Source of the DNA: Kordiimonas pumila
GTDB taxonomy: Bacteria > Pseudomonadota > Alphaproteobacteria > Sphingomonadales > Kordiimonadaceae
Length of the DNA: 64,000 nucleotides
Assembly (NCBI RefSeq): GCF_015240255.1
Contig: NZ_CP061205.1
Span: forward strand, 1,261,501-1,325,500
Direction: 5' to 3'
In this document: in pieces, positions 52,925 through 60,950 of the stretch
Position numbering within the stretch: the first letter of the stretch is position 1
Layout: each line of letters opens with the position of its first letter
The notes under the pieces: generated by a model
What the model was told of the DNA's origin: nothing
Database searches by the model: none
The model's input: only the letters and a program-made list of their open reading frames with translations
Made by a program: the position numbers and the translations under genes

Positions 52925-53746
52925 GTGCATCAGGGAAGTGTTGCAAAGACCAAAATAGACCTGATGGAGGTATCCCTCGTGACATTCCCGGCAAACGATA
53001 TGGCGCGCACCAGCGCCGTTAAATCAGCAACCCTTAACCCGGCTGACAGTGAACGCGGGTTCGAGCGTATGCTGCGCGATAACGGCTTTTCCCGCACCCG
53101 CGCCAAGGCGATTACAGCAAAAGGCTTTAAAGCCTACGAGCTAAGTGCGAGTGAAAGCACTGAAATTGCAGCGATGGTCCGCACCCTAAAGGCACGCCAA
53201 ATGCGTTTGGATACATATGCAAGCCATCTCTGCAAAGACGGGTGTACAGACTGTGAACCCTGCCGTAAGGGATGGAATGACAAGCCAGATTGTAATTATT
53301 TAAAAAATGATATTGCCTCTGGAAACAAATCCCGTTGGGATGCATGGCAAAAATTGGGATATGCAGTTAAGAAACTGGAACAAGCTACAAAAAAATTCGC
53401 TCAAGAGTACGATGAAGACGCAATTATGTCAGTTTTTGCAAATACAGCAGGAACTGTAATGAAGCTGTTTGAAGCAAAACTTGCGCTAACCCGCAGGAAT
53501 CCTGTTGAGGCAGGAAAGGCATTGTATGATGCAGGTAACATGCTGACTGAGGCACTAGATACAGTGTTTAACTATGAAGGAAAACGCAAACGAGAATTTC
53601 AAGCCCAGGTAGGTCGCTACAAAAACCAGGTGGATCGTTTACATGGTGAGGCTATATATTTGGAAAAGATTTTCTGGGATCAAGTTAATCAGTTTAAAAA
53701 AGATGGCTGTGAGGGGTTACATGCCATCCATTTCAATAGGCCCTAA
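52925..53746 (+). CDS. Orphan protease-tail module with alternative C-terminal extension
   Basis: An open frame lacking the whole protease catalytic domain. It starts within the conserved tail segment, and its first possible starts (GTG 52925, ATG 52964) have no convincing ribosome site. After about 90 residues nearly identical to the prohead protease tail, it switches to a 178-residue extension. That extension starts with a Cys-rich motif ('CKDGCTDCEPCRKGW') and continues as mostly helical sequence ending 'GLHAIHFNRP'. It has no resemblance to the first extension. It looks like a silent cassette that homologous recombination could place on the protease gene. Confidence 0.72.
   Translation: MHQGSVAKTKIDLMEVSLVTFPANDMARTSAVKSATLNPADSERGFERMLRDNGFSRTRAKAITAKGFKAYELSASESTEIAAMVRTLKARQMRLDTYASHLCKDGCTDCEPCRKGWNDKPDCNYLKNDIASGNKSRWDAWQKLGYAVKKLEQATKKFAQEYDEDAIMSVFANTAGTVMKLFEAKLALTRRNPVEAGKALYDAGNMLTEALDTVFNYEGKRKREFQAQVGRYKNQVDRLHGEAIYLEKIFWDQVNQFKKDGCEGLHAIHFNRP
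52949..53209 (+). repeat. Direct repeat copy B
   Basis: Second copy of 51440-51700, offset by exactly 1509 bp without gaps through 53133. It provides homology for recombination between the expressed and orphan modules. Confidence 0.92.
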
Positions 53747-53749
53747 TCT

Positions 53750-54448
53750 TTATTCTTTGACCTTGTTTGTGATGTCAATTTCCCAAAAGCTTTTTAAGGC
53801 AGCTTCCCAGTCATCAGTTATGAGATTACTGTCAAAACCAACAGGGCAACCTTGTGGTACGGATGATGGCGACAGGAAATGCACAGTTTCTAGTAATCGA
53901 TAAGGCTTAACGTCTTCATGAATACCAGCTGTGAATTGGAGGTCTTCTTTCCTGTCAAAGGGGGGAATATCTGATTGCCCGCTAAGGTATCTGTAACGAT
54001 TGTAGCGTTCTGAAGCGTTCTCTTTGAAGTAAGTCGTTGTTAGGGGAAAACCGTTATATTCCACCGAAATTTTTTGGGTCCCTTCAGTGCGAAGGGCTTC
54101 AATAATGCGGTTTTGTGCAAGGTCATTCAGATAAATATAGGCCTTTAAATATATGTTTTCTTCATCGGGAAAACCGGGTTCGGTGGCAAGGCATAGCTGT
54201 TCAATATCTTCCTCCGTGATGCTGAATAAGCTGGTGTGCCTCACAAATTCAAACTTCTTTTCGACATCTACAAACGTTGCGTTTGTGGTTGTAATGGCAC
54301 CTAGAACATTAAGGTTATAGGGGTCAGAGTTGTCGTTGTTCAAGGTTGTTTCAACAATCTGATTTGTAAAGTGGTAAGGCCATATAAGCCAAGTAACCAC
54401 AGCGCCAAAGACAAGCCCCACTGAACCGCCGATTAGATATTTTTTCAT
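53750..54448 (-). CDS. Membrane-anchored partner 2 of orphan extension (immunity-like?)
   Basis: 232 residues from ATG 54448, with GGGGG upstream. An N-terminal membrane anchor (about 4-22) leads to a periplasmic domain homologous to partner 1: 'EDIEQLCLATEP', 'NASERYNRY' and 'VHFLSPSSVPQGCPVGFD'. It ends three bases from the end of the orphan module, repeating the convergent arrangement of the first pair. It is divergent from the secreted ubiquitin-like gene. Function is unknown. Confidence 0.65.
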   Translation of the reverse strand: MKKYLIGGSVGLVFGAVVTWLIWPYHFTNQIVETTLNNDNSDPYNLNVLGAITTTNATFVDVEKKFEFVRHTSLFSITEEDIEQLCLATEPGFPDEENIYLKAYIYLNDLAQNRIIEALRTEGTQKISVEYNGFPLTTTYFKENASERYNRYRYLSGQSDIPPFDRKEDLQFTAGIHEDVKPYRLLETVHFLSPSSVPQGCPVGFDSNLITDDWEAALKSFWEIDITNKVKE

Positions 54449-54584
54449 GTAAGTGCCCCCTATGTGTATTCTCAAGCAGGGTACCCTTTGGTTCCTTACC
54501 CTAAGATCAACTTATAGTTCATTGGCCGTTCAGGAAAAAGTCTTAAAGTTGCTTTTCTGATCGTGCAAACCCTTGGGGGAATTT

Positions 54585-54893
54585 ATGAAGAAAATAATAT
54601 TAGCAGCAGCGCTTGTCGCCATTATGGCACCGGCTGCACTGGCGGGTGACAGGGTTAAGGTGGAATATAATGACAAAATAGAAACCTTTGATGTGGAAGG
54701 TATGAAAATTACGTCGGTTTGCGGTTTGAAGAAAATGGTGGCCGAGGAGTTTAAACTGAGAGTCTCAGCATTTGATCTGGTCAAAAATAACCAAAAATTA
54801 AACGAAGATAAAACACTTTACGCTGATAGTGTACATTCTTATGATACGCTTCAAGTGAAGGAAAAATCATCTTTTCAGTGTCAGGGTATGTAA
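54585..54893 (+). CDS. Secreted ubiquitin-like beta-grasp protein
   Basis: 102 residues from ATG 54585, with GGGGGA upstream. A signal peptide (1-20, cleaved after 'AALA') precedes a 75-residue domain. 'RVKVEYNDKIETFDVEG' gives the first beta-hairpin and 'GLKKMVAEEFKL' the helix. 'DLVKNNQKLNEDKTLYADSV' then aligns without gaps to the ubiquitin segment around its Lys48 loop, including the conserved T-L pairs. Two cysteines (46 and 99) could form a disulfide. There is no C-terminal Gly-Gly and no E1/E2-like gene nearby. It is probably a structural or binding module rather than a conjugated modifier. Confidence 0.7.
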   Translation: MKKIILAAALVAIMAPAALAGDRVKVEYNDKIETFDVEGMKITSVCGLKKMVAEEFKLRVSAFDLVKNNQKLNEDKTLYADSVHSYDTLQVKEKSSFQCQGM

Positions 54894-54921
54894 GCCCCTC
54901 ACTTTATTTAAACGATTTTTA

Positions 54922-54955
54922 AACGCTGCCCGCGTGATGCTGGCGGCGTTTTTTA
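54922..54955 (+). terminator. Terminator after ubiquitin-like gene
   Basis: AACGCTGCC (54922-54930) pairs with GGCGGCGTT (54942-54950), followed by TTTTTATT. It separates the cargo genes from the capsid gene. Confidence 0.8.
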
Positions 54956-55137
54956 TTGGCCCTCTTTCTGCGCGAGGCAGAACGGTTTCGCGGCCTTTTA
55001 CCTGCTTTTAAGTGCGGCACCGGCCCACGCCCCACCCGACCACCTAGGGATTATACCTTATGGTGATCAGGTGGGTGCGTAGGCCGGTTTTGCATGGAAG
55101 AAGCATAATGCAAACTTTCCAGAAAAAGGATTTTAAA

Positions 55138-56280
55138 ATGGAAATGACTGATCTTAAAGCCGCGATTGATGATTACACCGGCGCGGCGGAACACGGCATC
55201 CTTAGCCTTAAGGAACGGCTTGACCATATGGAAACAAAACTGTCGCGCCCCGGCATGGCGGCAGATGGCTTTATGGGGGCTGAAGCCCGCGACCATAAAG
55301 ACGCTTTCCTGAAAGGCTTTATGATGAAGGGCGATGACACGGCCCTGCGCACGCTGGAGGCGAAAGCGCTTTCTTCCACCGGCAATAGTGGCGGCGATGG
55401 TGGCTATGCCATTCCAACCGTGATTGACGCAGAGATTGAAAAACAGCTTCGCCTGCTTTCCCCTATGCGGTCTATCGTGAAGGTGAAGGCGATTGAAACA
55501 TCAAATTACAAACGCCTTGTGAACATTGGCGGTACTGCTTCTGGTTGGGTGGGTGAAACAGACGGCCGCAGTGTTACGGGCACGCCGCAATTGAAAGAAG
55601 TGGCGATCACTCCGGGCGAAATTTATGCAAATGCGGCCGCCACACAGCGCGCGCTGGATGATATGCAGTTTGACGGTGAAGCATGGCTGCAGGAAGAAGT
55701 GGCAGAAGAATTTGCCGCACAGGAAAGCGCGGCGATTGTTAGTGGTAACGGCACGGACAAGCCAAAGGGCTTTCTGACCTACACAACAGCAGAAACCGGC
55801 GATGCAACCCGCGCTTTTGGTGAAATTCAGCATATTTTAACTGGTGTTGACGGCGGGTTTCCAGCCAGTAACCCCGCTGATATTCTGATTGATCTGGTGC
55901 ATGCCCTGTCTTCCCGCTACCGGGCGAACGCCAAGTTTGTGATGAACAGCAGCACGCTCGCGGCTGTGCGGAAATTTAAGGATGCTGACGGTAACTTTAT
56001 CTGGCGCGCGGGCCTTATGGAAGGTCAGCCTGATATGCTGCTGGGCTACCCTGTGGTGGAAGTGGAAGATATGCCAGCGGTGGCAACCGATAGCCTTTCT
56101 ATCGCCTTTGGTGATTTTGACCGTGCTTACACGCTGGTGGAACGCACCGGCACCCGTGTGCTTAGGGACCCCTATACCAACAAGCCATATGTAAACTTTT
56201 ATGCCACACGGCGTGTGGGCGGCGCGGTTGTGAATGATGATGCGATCAAGCTCTTGAAATTTAGCGCGCCTGAAGAATAA
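55138..56280 (+). CDS. HK97-type major capsid protein
   Basis: 380 residues from ATG 55138, with AAAGGA upstream (ATG 55108 possible). Residues 1-95 form the helical delta/scaffold domain, normally removed by the prohead protease. The mature fold follows with 'GGYAIPTVIDAEIEKQL', 'GWVGETDGRSVTGTPQLKEV', 'QESAAIVSGNGTDKPKGFL' and 'FVMNSSTLAAVRKFKDADGNF'. It forms the icosahedral shell. It is separated from the protease gene by nearly 3 kb of inserted DNA, whereas these genes usually adjoin. Confidence 0.95.
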   Translation: MEMTDLKAAIDDYTGAAEHGILSLKERLDHMETKLSRPGMAADGFMGAEARDHKDAFLKGFMMKGDDTALRTLEAKALSSTGNSGGDGGYAIPTVIDAEIEKQLRLLSPMRSIVKVKAIETSNYKRLVNIGGTASGWVGETDGRSVTGTPQLKEVAITPGEIYANAAATQRALDDMQFDGEAWLQEEVAEEFAAQESAAIVSGNGTDKPKGFLTYTTAETGDATRAFGEIQHILTGVDGGFPASNPADILIDLVHALSSRYRANAKFVMNSSTLAAVRKFKDADGNFIWRAGLMEGQPDMLLGYPVVEVEDMPAVATDSLSIAFGDFDRAYTLVERTGTRVLRDPYTNKPYVNFYATRRVGGAVVNDDAIKLLKFSAPEE

Positions 56281-56310
56281 CGGTAATTTTAGCGATACTA
56301 ACCAACCAGA

Positions 56311-56341
56311 AGGGCATGGCCAAAAGCTGTGCCCTTTTCTT
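56311..56341 (+). terminator. Terminator after capsid gene
   Basis: AGGGCATGGC and GCTGTGCCCT form a ten-pair stem (two G-T pairs) around CAAAA, followed by TTTTCTTTTC. Such a hairpin may limit expression of downstream genes relative to capsid. Confidence 0.8.
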
Positions 56342-56371
56342 TTCATGTTTCTTCAATCAGGGATTATAGCG

Positions 56372-58885
56372 ATGCTGGCGAACCGCGTTCGGGAATATTC
56401 AACAACTGTAGGCACAGGCGATATCACACTTTCAGGTGCTATTGCTGGGCATGTGGCCTTTGCTAGCGCTTTCACTGTTGGTGATAGTGTTATCTATGTG
56501 GTTGAAGACGACGATAACTATGAGATTGGTACCGGCACCCTTGTGGCGACAGGCACGCTGGAGCGCACAGAGGTGACTGAAACGCTGGTGGCGGGTGTGT
56601 TGACCCGCGAAGGGGCGGTAGCAATCACCCTCACAGGTAGTGCGCGTGTTTACTGTGCTGCAACCGCAGATTTTTTGCTGCGCCGCGAGATAGCCGCAGA
56701 TGTTGTGCGCGAGGTAACAGCGGGTGCAGGGGTAACGGTGGACGGCGTGCTGATTAAAGACACGACGATCAGCAGCCCTGCGGCGAGTGCGCTGGGGCTT
56801 GGTGCTGGGGGAGCCACTGATCAGTTGGTGCTCAATACAGACGGTTCGTCGGCGTTTTCCGGGGCCATACAATCCCTTGGCAGGCATATAATCGCCGGGG
56901 ATAATTCGGATAATTCTACTGTTTTTGAAGGCAAAGCCGACCTGTCTTCTGCGGGCGTCCCCCTTGTGGCTGTTAAAGCATCATGGAACAATACGGCGGT
57001 TGCCCAAATAAACATGCTGGCAGGCACTGATACGGCCAATAAAGATGATGGTTCTATCCAGTTTTTAACGGCTGCTGCTGGGTCGCTCATGCCAGCTCTT
57101 ACTTTGGGATCAGATACATCAGCGACTTTTGCAGGCGATGCTTTTGTGGCAGGTAGCTGGCTTAGTACAAATAATACAAATGTAACGGGCATAGGCAGTG
57201 GGTCTTCGGGAAGTAATGGCGGTAATATTAGATTGTTCCCAGGCAGTCATGCAACACAGGCAGGGGATATTGAATTTAGGGCGGGTTCCACTCCTTGGCT
57301 TTCCTATGATAATAGTGCTGGTATTGCTAGCTTTGTGAACAATTTAAGAATTGGTACAGGGCCTGTTATGTCTGATGCGGGCATAGGGAAATATCTTTTT
57401 ATATCCGGGTCTAGTGCTGGTATTGTGTTAGATGCCAGTGACGCTGACCAATTCGAAATTTACAGCACTGGCACCTTACTAAAAATATGGAGTGAAGCTG
57501 CCAGTGCTGATATTTTTACGCTAAACGCTGAAGGTAAGGCAACCTTTGTAGGTGGCGCCAACAGCTCTAGCTCACCGCTGATAACATTAGGTAGTACAGG
57601 CAATGATGATATTAATTATATTAAAATGGGCACAAATAATTGGCAGGGTGTAGCGAGCCACGGCGCAGCTTTTCTCGCATATAATGCATGGCACAACAGC
57701 GGTGTGAATGGCTATTACGGTGGAAACAACGATGAAGGGTATGCATCCATTGTAGAATTGTGCCCCGCAAATACGACAACAGCCAATGTGTTTAGAATTG
57801 TGACGTCTTCCTCTGCTATTGTGACTGGTTCTGCAATAACGCTCACGGAATTATTTTCGATCAGGCAGAACGGCGAGGCTGTATTTGCTGAGGGGTTACT
57901 TGTTAGTGGGGACCTAGTGAAACGCAATAGCAATACAGGTTCTATCACTATTTCTGGAGGAATAACGGCAGCACAAGGTGGGGCAATAATTATGTATGGT
58001 TATGCCCATGCAACCAATGCTAATGATGTTGCGTTTATGTCGGCTGGCAGCACAAAGCTTCTTTATGACGCTAGTGCCACAAGTTGGAATTTCCAAGGTC
58101 TGACACTTACAAAAATGGCTGCTATTTTGAGGGGAGTAACCACTGGTTTTCTAGCTATTTCTGGTGGTACAACGGTGGCAACTGGTGGCAATGTTATTAT
58201 GTACGGTGAAAGTCATGAGACAAACGCTGGGGATATTGCTTTCAGGTCGGCAACTGATACCAAACTGCAGTGGGATAACAGTGCTGCTGTGTGGGATTTT
58301 AAGAATAGCGCTATTCAGGCTTTAGGTAATGTAGGGATTGGTGGTGCGCCAGATGCCGGCACAGCCAAGCTAAAAATTGCGTCGTCAACCGCAACAATGA
58401 TTCAATTTGATCGCACAATTGATGCTAGCGTGGATAGCCTTTTTCAACTTTTTGTATCGCACGATGGTAGTGCATCAACAGATTATATCGGCATGGGTTC
58501 GAATGCTTCAAGCCTTCGGGTTTACGGTGATGGTACTGTCAAAACCATGAATGACCTGAAGGTGGCAGGGCGGATAAATTATGGCAGCCCCACCGAGCTT
58601 ACAATAGTATCAGGGGCTATAGCGCTTACAAAATCTTTCCATTCTGTTGATACAGAAGCAGATGCCGCCAGTGATGATGTTGATACAATAAGCGGCGCGA
58701 ATGAGGGCGACAGTGTTACCTTGGTTTTGGAAAATGCTGCAAGGCCAGTTGTTATAAAACACGATACGGGCAACATAAAACTGGCAGGCGGCGTAGATTT
58801 TACATTTGGTAGCCTGTACGACACCATAACGCTTGTGTACCGCGCGACAAAGTGGTGCGAGATCTCCCGCTCGAATATCAGCTAA
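56372..58885 (+). CDS. Large repetitive fibre-like virion protein
   Basis: About 837 residues from ATG 56372. The start 'MLANRVREYSTTVGTGDITLSGA' is typical of alphaproteobacterial phage proteins attached to the tail or head. The middle has three copies of a motif with 'GGNI..YG..H.T.AGDI.F.S....L.YDNSA', at about 57190-57320, 57940-58095 and 58145-58305. It ends in a beta-rich C-terminal domain ('DTGNIKLAGGVDFTFGSLYDTITLVY'). It is rich in Ser/Thr/Ala/Gly without a signal peptide. A host-recognition or capsid-decoration fibre is likely. Placement between capsid and connector genes is unusual for fibres. Confidence 0.7.
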   Translation: MLANRVREYSTTVGTGDITLSGAIAGHVAFASAFTVGDSVIYVVEDDDNYEIGTGTLVATGTLERTEVTETLVAGVLTREGAVAITLTGSARVYCAATADFLLRREIAADVVREVTAGAGVTVDGVLIKDTTISSPAASALGLGAGGATDQLVLNTDGSSAFSGAIQSLGRHIIAGDNSDNSTVFEGKADLSSAGVPLVAVKASWNNTAVAQINMLAGTDTANKDDGSIQFLTAAAGSLMPALTLGSDTSATFAGDAFVAGSWLSTNNTNVTGIGSGSSGSNGGNIRLFPGSHATQAGDIEFRAGSTPWLSYDNSAGIASFVNNLRIGTGPVMSDAGIGKYLFISGSSAGIVLDASDADQFEIYSTGTLLKIWSEAASADIFTLNAEGKATFVGGANSSSSPLITLGSTGNDDINYIKMGTNNWQGVASHGAAFLAYNAWHNSGVNGYYGGNNDEGYASIVELCPANTTTANVFRIVTSSSAIVTGSAITLTELFSIRQNGEAVFAEGLLVSGDLVKRNSNTGSITISGGITAAQGGAIIMYGYAHATNANDVAFMSAGSTKLLYDASATSWNFQGLTLTKMAAILRGVTTGFLAISGGTTVATGGNVIMYGESHETNAGDIAFRSATDTKLQWDNSAAVWDFKNSAIQALGNVGIGGAPDAGTAKLKIASSTATMIQFDRTIDASVDSLFQLFVSHDGSASTDYIGMGSNASSLRVYGDGTVKTMNDLKVAGRINYGSPTELTIVSGAIALTKSFHSVDTEADAASDDVDTISGANEGDSVTLVLENAARPVVIKHDTGNIKLAGGVDFTFGSLYDTITLVYRATKWCEISRSNIS

Positions 58886-58964
58886 AGGCATGCATTGCTG
58901 AGCTGCAACACCTCTGAAATATTACTATTATGAACCTGCGGGCTTCTGCCTGTGGTGCGTTTTT

Positions 58965-59000
58965 GCTGCGTTGCTTCATATGGAAGAGCGCAGCTTTTTT
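58965..59000 (+). terminator. Terminator after fibre-like gene
   Basis: GCTGCG (58965-58970) pairs with CGCAGC (58989-58994), followed by TTTTTTGTTTG. Confidence 0.75.
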
Positions 59001-59075
59001 GTTTGTGGCACGGCTGAGCCGCAAACACCCCTGTGCGCATGGTGCGGCAGGGTAACTTCCCTCCGGAGTAATAAA

Positions 59076-59258
59076 ATGACTGATACAGTTCCAATCGAAA
59101 CCCCCGTTCTTTCTGCCAAACAGGCTAAAACCATTATTCAGTTTTTGCAGCGAACACAGCTACAAGGGGCTGAAATGCCTGCCTATGTTGATGCGTTTAA
59201 CGCGCTTTCAGCCATTGCCGCATCTGAGGGTGCTGGGCAATCTGCTGTATCAGTTTAA
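59076..59258 (+). CDS. Small hypothetical phage protein
   Basis: 60 residues, with a GGAG ribosome site seven bases from ATG. Predicted mostly helical ('AKQAKTIIQFLQRTQLQGAEMPAYVDAFNAL'), soluble. It resembles small accessory proteins found after fibre genes. Function unknown. Confidence 0.6.
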   Translation: MTDTVPIETPVLSAKQAKTIIQFLQRTQLQGAEMPAYVDAFNALSAIAASEGAGQSAVSV

Positions 59259-59269
59259 AGGCGGGTTTC

Positions 59270-59467
59270 ATGCTTTTAGCAGAAACAAGCCTTGGCGGTG
59301 GGCCGGTTTCCGGCCTGCCCCAGCTCACTGTTGGCAAGACCGCAGGTGTGCAGCCCCTTAGGCTTATAGGAACTGAGGCGGTTGTTTTGGCCGATCCGGT
59401 ATCTGGCACTGCTGCTGCCCGGCGGACGGTACTGGTGCAGCCAGCTGTTTTTGTCGTGCGCACCTAG
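59270..59467 (+). CDS. Small hypothetical phage protein, beta-rich
   Basis: 65 residues of alternating Val/Leu/Thr-rich strands, no Cys, starting 11 bp after the previous stop. Probably a small virion-associated protein, by position in the fibre/connector segment. No family recognised. Confidence 0.5.
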   Translation: MLLAETSLGGGPVSGLPQLTVGKTAGVQPLRLIGTEAVVLADPVSGTAAARRTVLVQPAVFVVRT

Positions 59468-59537
59468 GGGCGGCTCGCAAAACCACCGTCCTATATGGAA
59501 TGACATAGAAAACCAACGAACCAGAGGGAGAGCTGCC

Positions 59538-59993
59538 GTGGATGCAAGCCCCATTACCTTATATGATAGTGCCCTGAAGGTCTTGCTTGCGGGCACGATG
59601 CCTGCACTTGAAAGCGCGCGGCTGGCGGCGCTTCTTTTACGGCCTTCCCACACACCAAGCACGGCAAGCCATGCGGAGTTTGCTGATATTCTCGCTGATG
59701 AAATTACAGGCGGCACCTATGCCCGCAGTGCGGTTACAGGGCTGTCGGTTAGCCTAGTGGATGGCGCGGTACGCTTTACAACAGACAGTATTATTTTTGG
59801 CAACCCGGTCACAGTTGGCCCAGTGCGCTATCTGGTGCTGGTATTTGGCAGCCCAAAGGCACTTGTGGCGGACAGCCTGCTCTTTGGTATTGCTGATCTT
59901 GCGCCCGTAGGCGGCGCGCTTGAAGCCCAGAACAGCGGCTTTACCATCACCCCGCCTGCATCTGGCTGGTTCACTTTAACGCAGGGCACCTAG
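59538..59993 (+). CDS. Hypothetical phage structural protein
   Basis: 151 residues from GTG 59538, with GAGGGAGAG upstream. An N-terminal helix with 'ALKVLLAGTMPALESARLAALLLRPS' is followed by beta-rich sequence ending 'SGWFTLTQGT'. Similar proteins lie between fibre and connector genes in alphaproteobacterial siphophages and may serve as fibre adaptors. Function unproven. Confidence 0.55.
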   Translation: MDASPITLYDSALKVLLAGTMPALESARLAALLLRPSHTPSTASHAEFADILADEITGGTYARSAVTGLSVSLVDGAVRFTTDSIIFGNPVTVGPVRYLVLVFGSPKALVADSLLFGIADLAPVGGALEAQNSGFTITPPASGWFTLTQGT

Positions 59994-60027
59994 CGCCCGG
60001 TGCCCCACACAGAATATAGGAAACATC

Positions 60028-60309
60028 ATGACAGTTTATGCAAAAGACCCGGCTTCGGTCGTTGACTATAGCTTTGACTGGTCGGGCTGGCTATCAGGCG
60101 GGGAAAGCATTAGCACCGTATCATGGTCGCTAGACCCGGCAGGTGGCAGCGCCCCCACCCTTGGCAGCGAAGTGGGCACGGGCAGCACACGCGGCATATA
60201 TGTATCGGGTGGTGCGGCGGGGCACCGCTACCGGCTTTCCGGCAAAATTGTAACAGACGCAGGCCGCACAGCAGAGCGCAGCGTAACCCTTCATATTATG
60301 GAGAGATAA
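60028..60309 (+). CDS. Phage fibre-tail adaptor-like protein
   Basis: 93 residues. 'KDPASVVDYSFDWSGWLSGGESISTVSW' followed by an Ig-like 'HRYRLSGKIVTDAGRTAERSVTLHI' is the characteristic pattern of small adaptor proteins linking fibres to the virion. The start has AGGAAAC upstream. It ends two bases before the connector gene. Confidence 0.75.
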   Translation: MTVYAKDPASVVDYSFDWSGWLSGGESISTVSWSLDPAGGSAPTLGSEVGTGSTRGIYVSGGAAGHRYRLSGKIVTDAGRTAERSVTLHIMER

Positions 60310-60311
60310 CC

Positions 60312-60950
60312 ATGCGCACAGAAACCTTGTTGCAGCCCGCATATGTGCCGGTATTGCTTGACGAAGTGAAAGACCATCTACGCATTGACGGGGCAGAGGA
60401 AGACGCGGCTCTTGGTGCCCTTATCAGCACCAGCGTAACCCTTGTTGAAACCTGGCTTGATATGGCGCTTATTAACCGTACCGTGGCAGTTTATCTGGAT
60501 ACATGGCCCGAGACACAGGCCGGAACAGGCACATGGTGGAACGGCGTTGCAGACGGCGTTGTCAGCATGCTGCAATCTGATATTTTCCATGCGCCACTAC
60601 CGGTGCGGCCTGTAAGCGCGGTGGCATCTATTGGGGTAACAGCCGCAGATGGCACCACAAGCGCATGGAATACAGATGACTATTACCTAAAGCCGGGCCT
60701 TGCCCCTGCTATAGTGCGCAAATATGGACGTGTGTGGCCCCAGCCGGGTGTGCCCGCAGACGGCATTAAAATAACTGTTACCGCAGGCTTTGGGGCAGAC
60801 TGGAACACAGTGCCCGCAGGCATAAGGCAGGCACTTTTAATGCTGGTCACACACCTCTATTATAACCGGGGTGATACCAGCGGTGATCCCGCTTTAAAGG
60901 CAAGTGGTGCGCTCGGTATTCTTGCGCCTTACCGCACGGTGCGGCTATGA
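60312..60950 (+). CDS. Head-tail connector protein, gp6-like
   Basis: 212 residues from ATG 60312. The start 'EVKDHLRIDGAEEDAALGALISTSVTLVETWLD' is the helical signature of the HK97 gp6/DnaT-like connector family. 'FGADWNTVPAGIRQALLMLVTHLYYNRGD' closes the fold. It forms the ring below the portal. It overlaps the next gene by four bases (ATGA). Confidence 0.9.
   Translation: MRTETLLQPAYVPVLLDEVKDHLRIDGAEEDAALGALISTSVTLVETWLDMALINRTVAVYLDTWPETQAGTGTWWNGVADGVVSMLQSDIFHAPLPVRPVSAVASIGVTAADGTTSAWNTDDYYLKPGLAPAIVRKYGRVWPQPGVPADGIKITVTAGFGADWNTVPAGIRQALLMLVTHLYYNRGDTSGDPALKASGALGILAPYRTVRL

Noticed and set aside
54585-54893. Ubiquitin-like protein considered as part of a conjugating antiphage (Bil-type) operon
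   Set aside because: No E1, E2 or deubiquitinase gene is adjacent, the protein has an export signal and it lacks the C-terminal glycine needed for conjugation.
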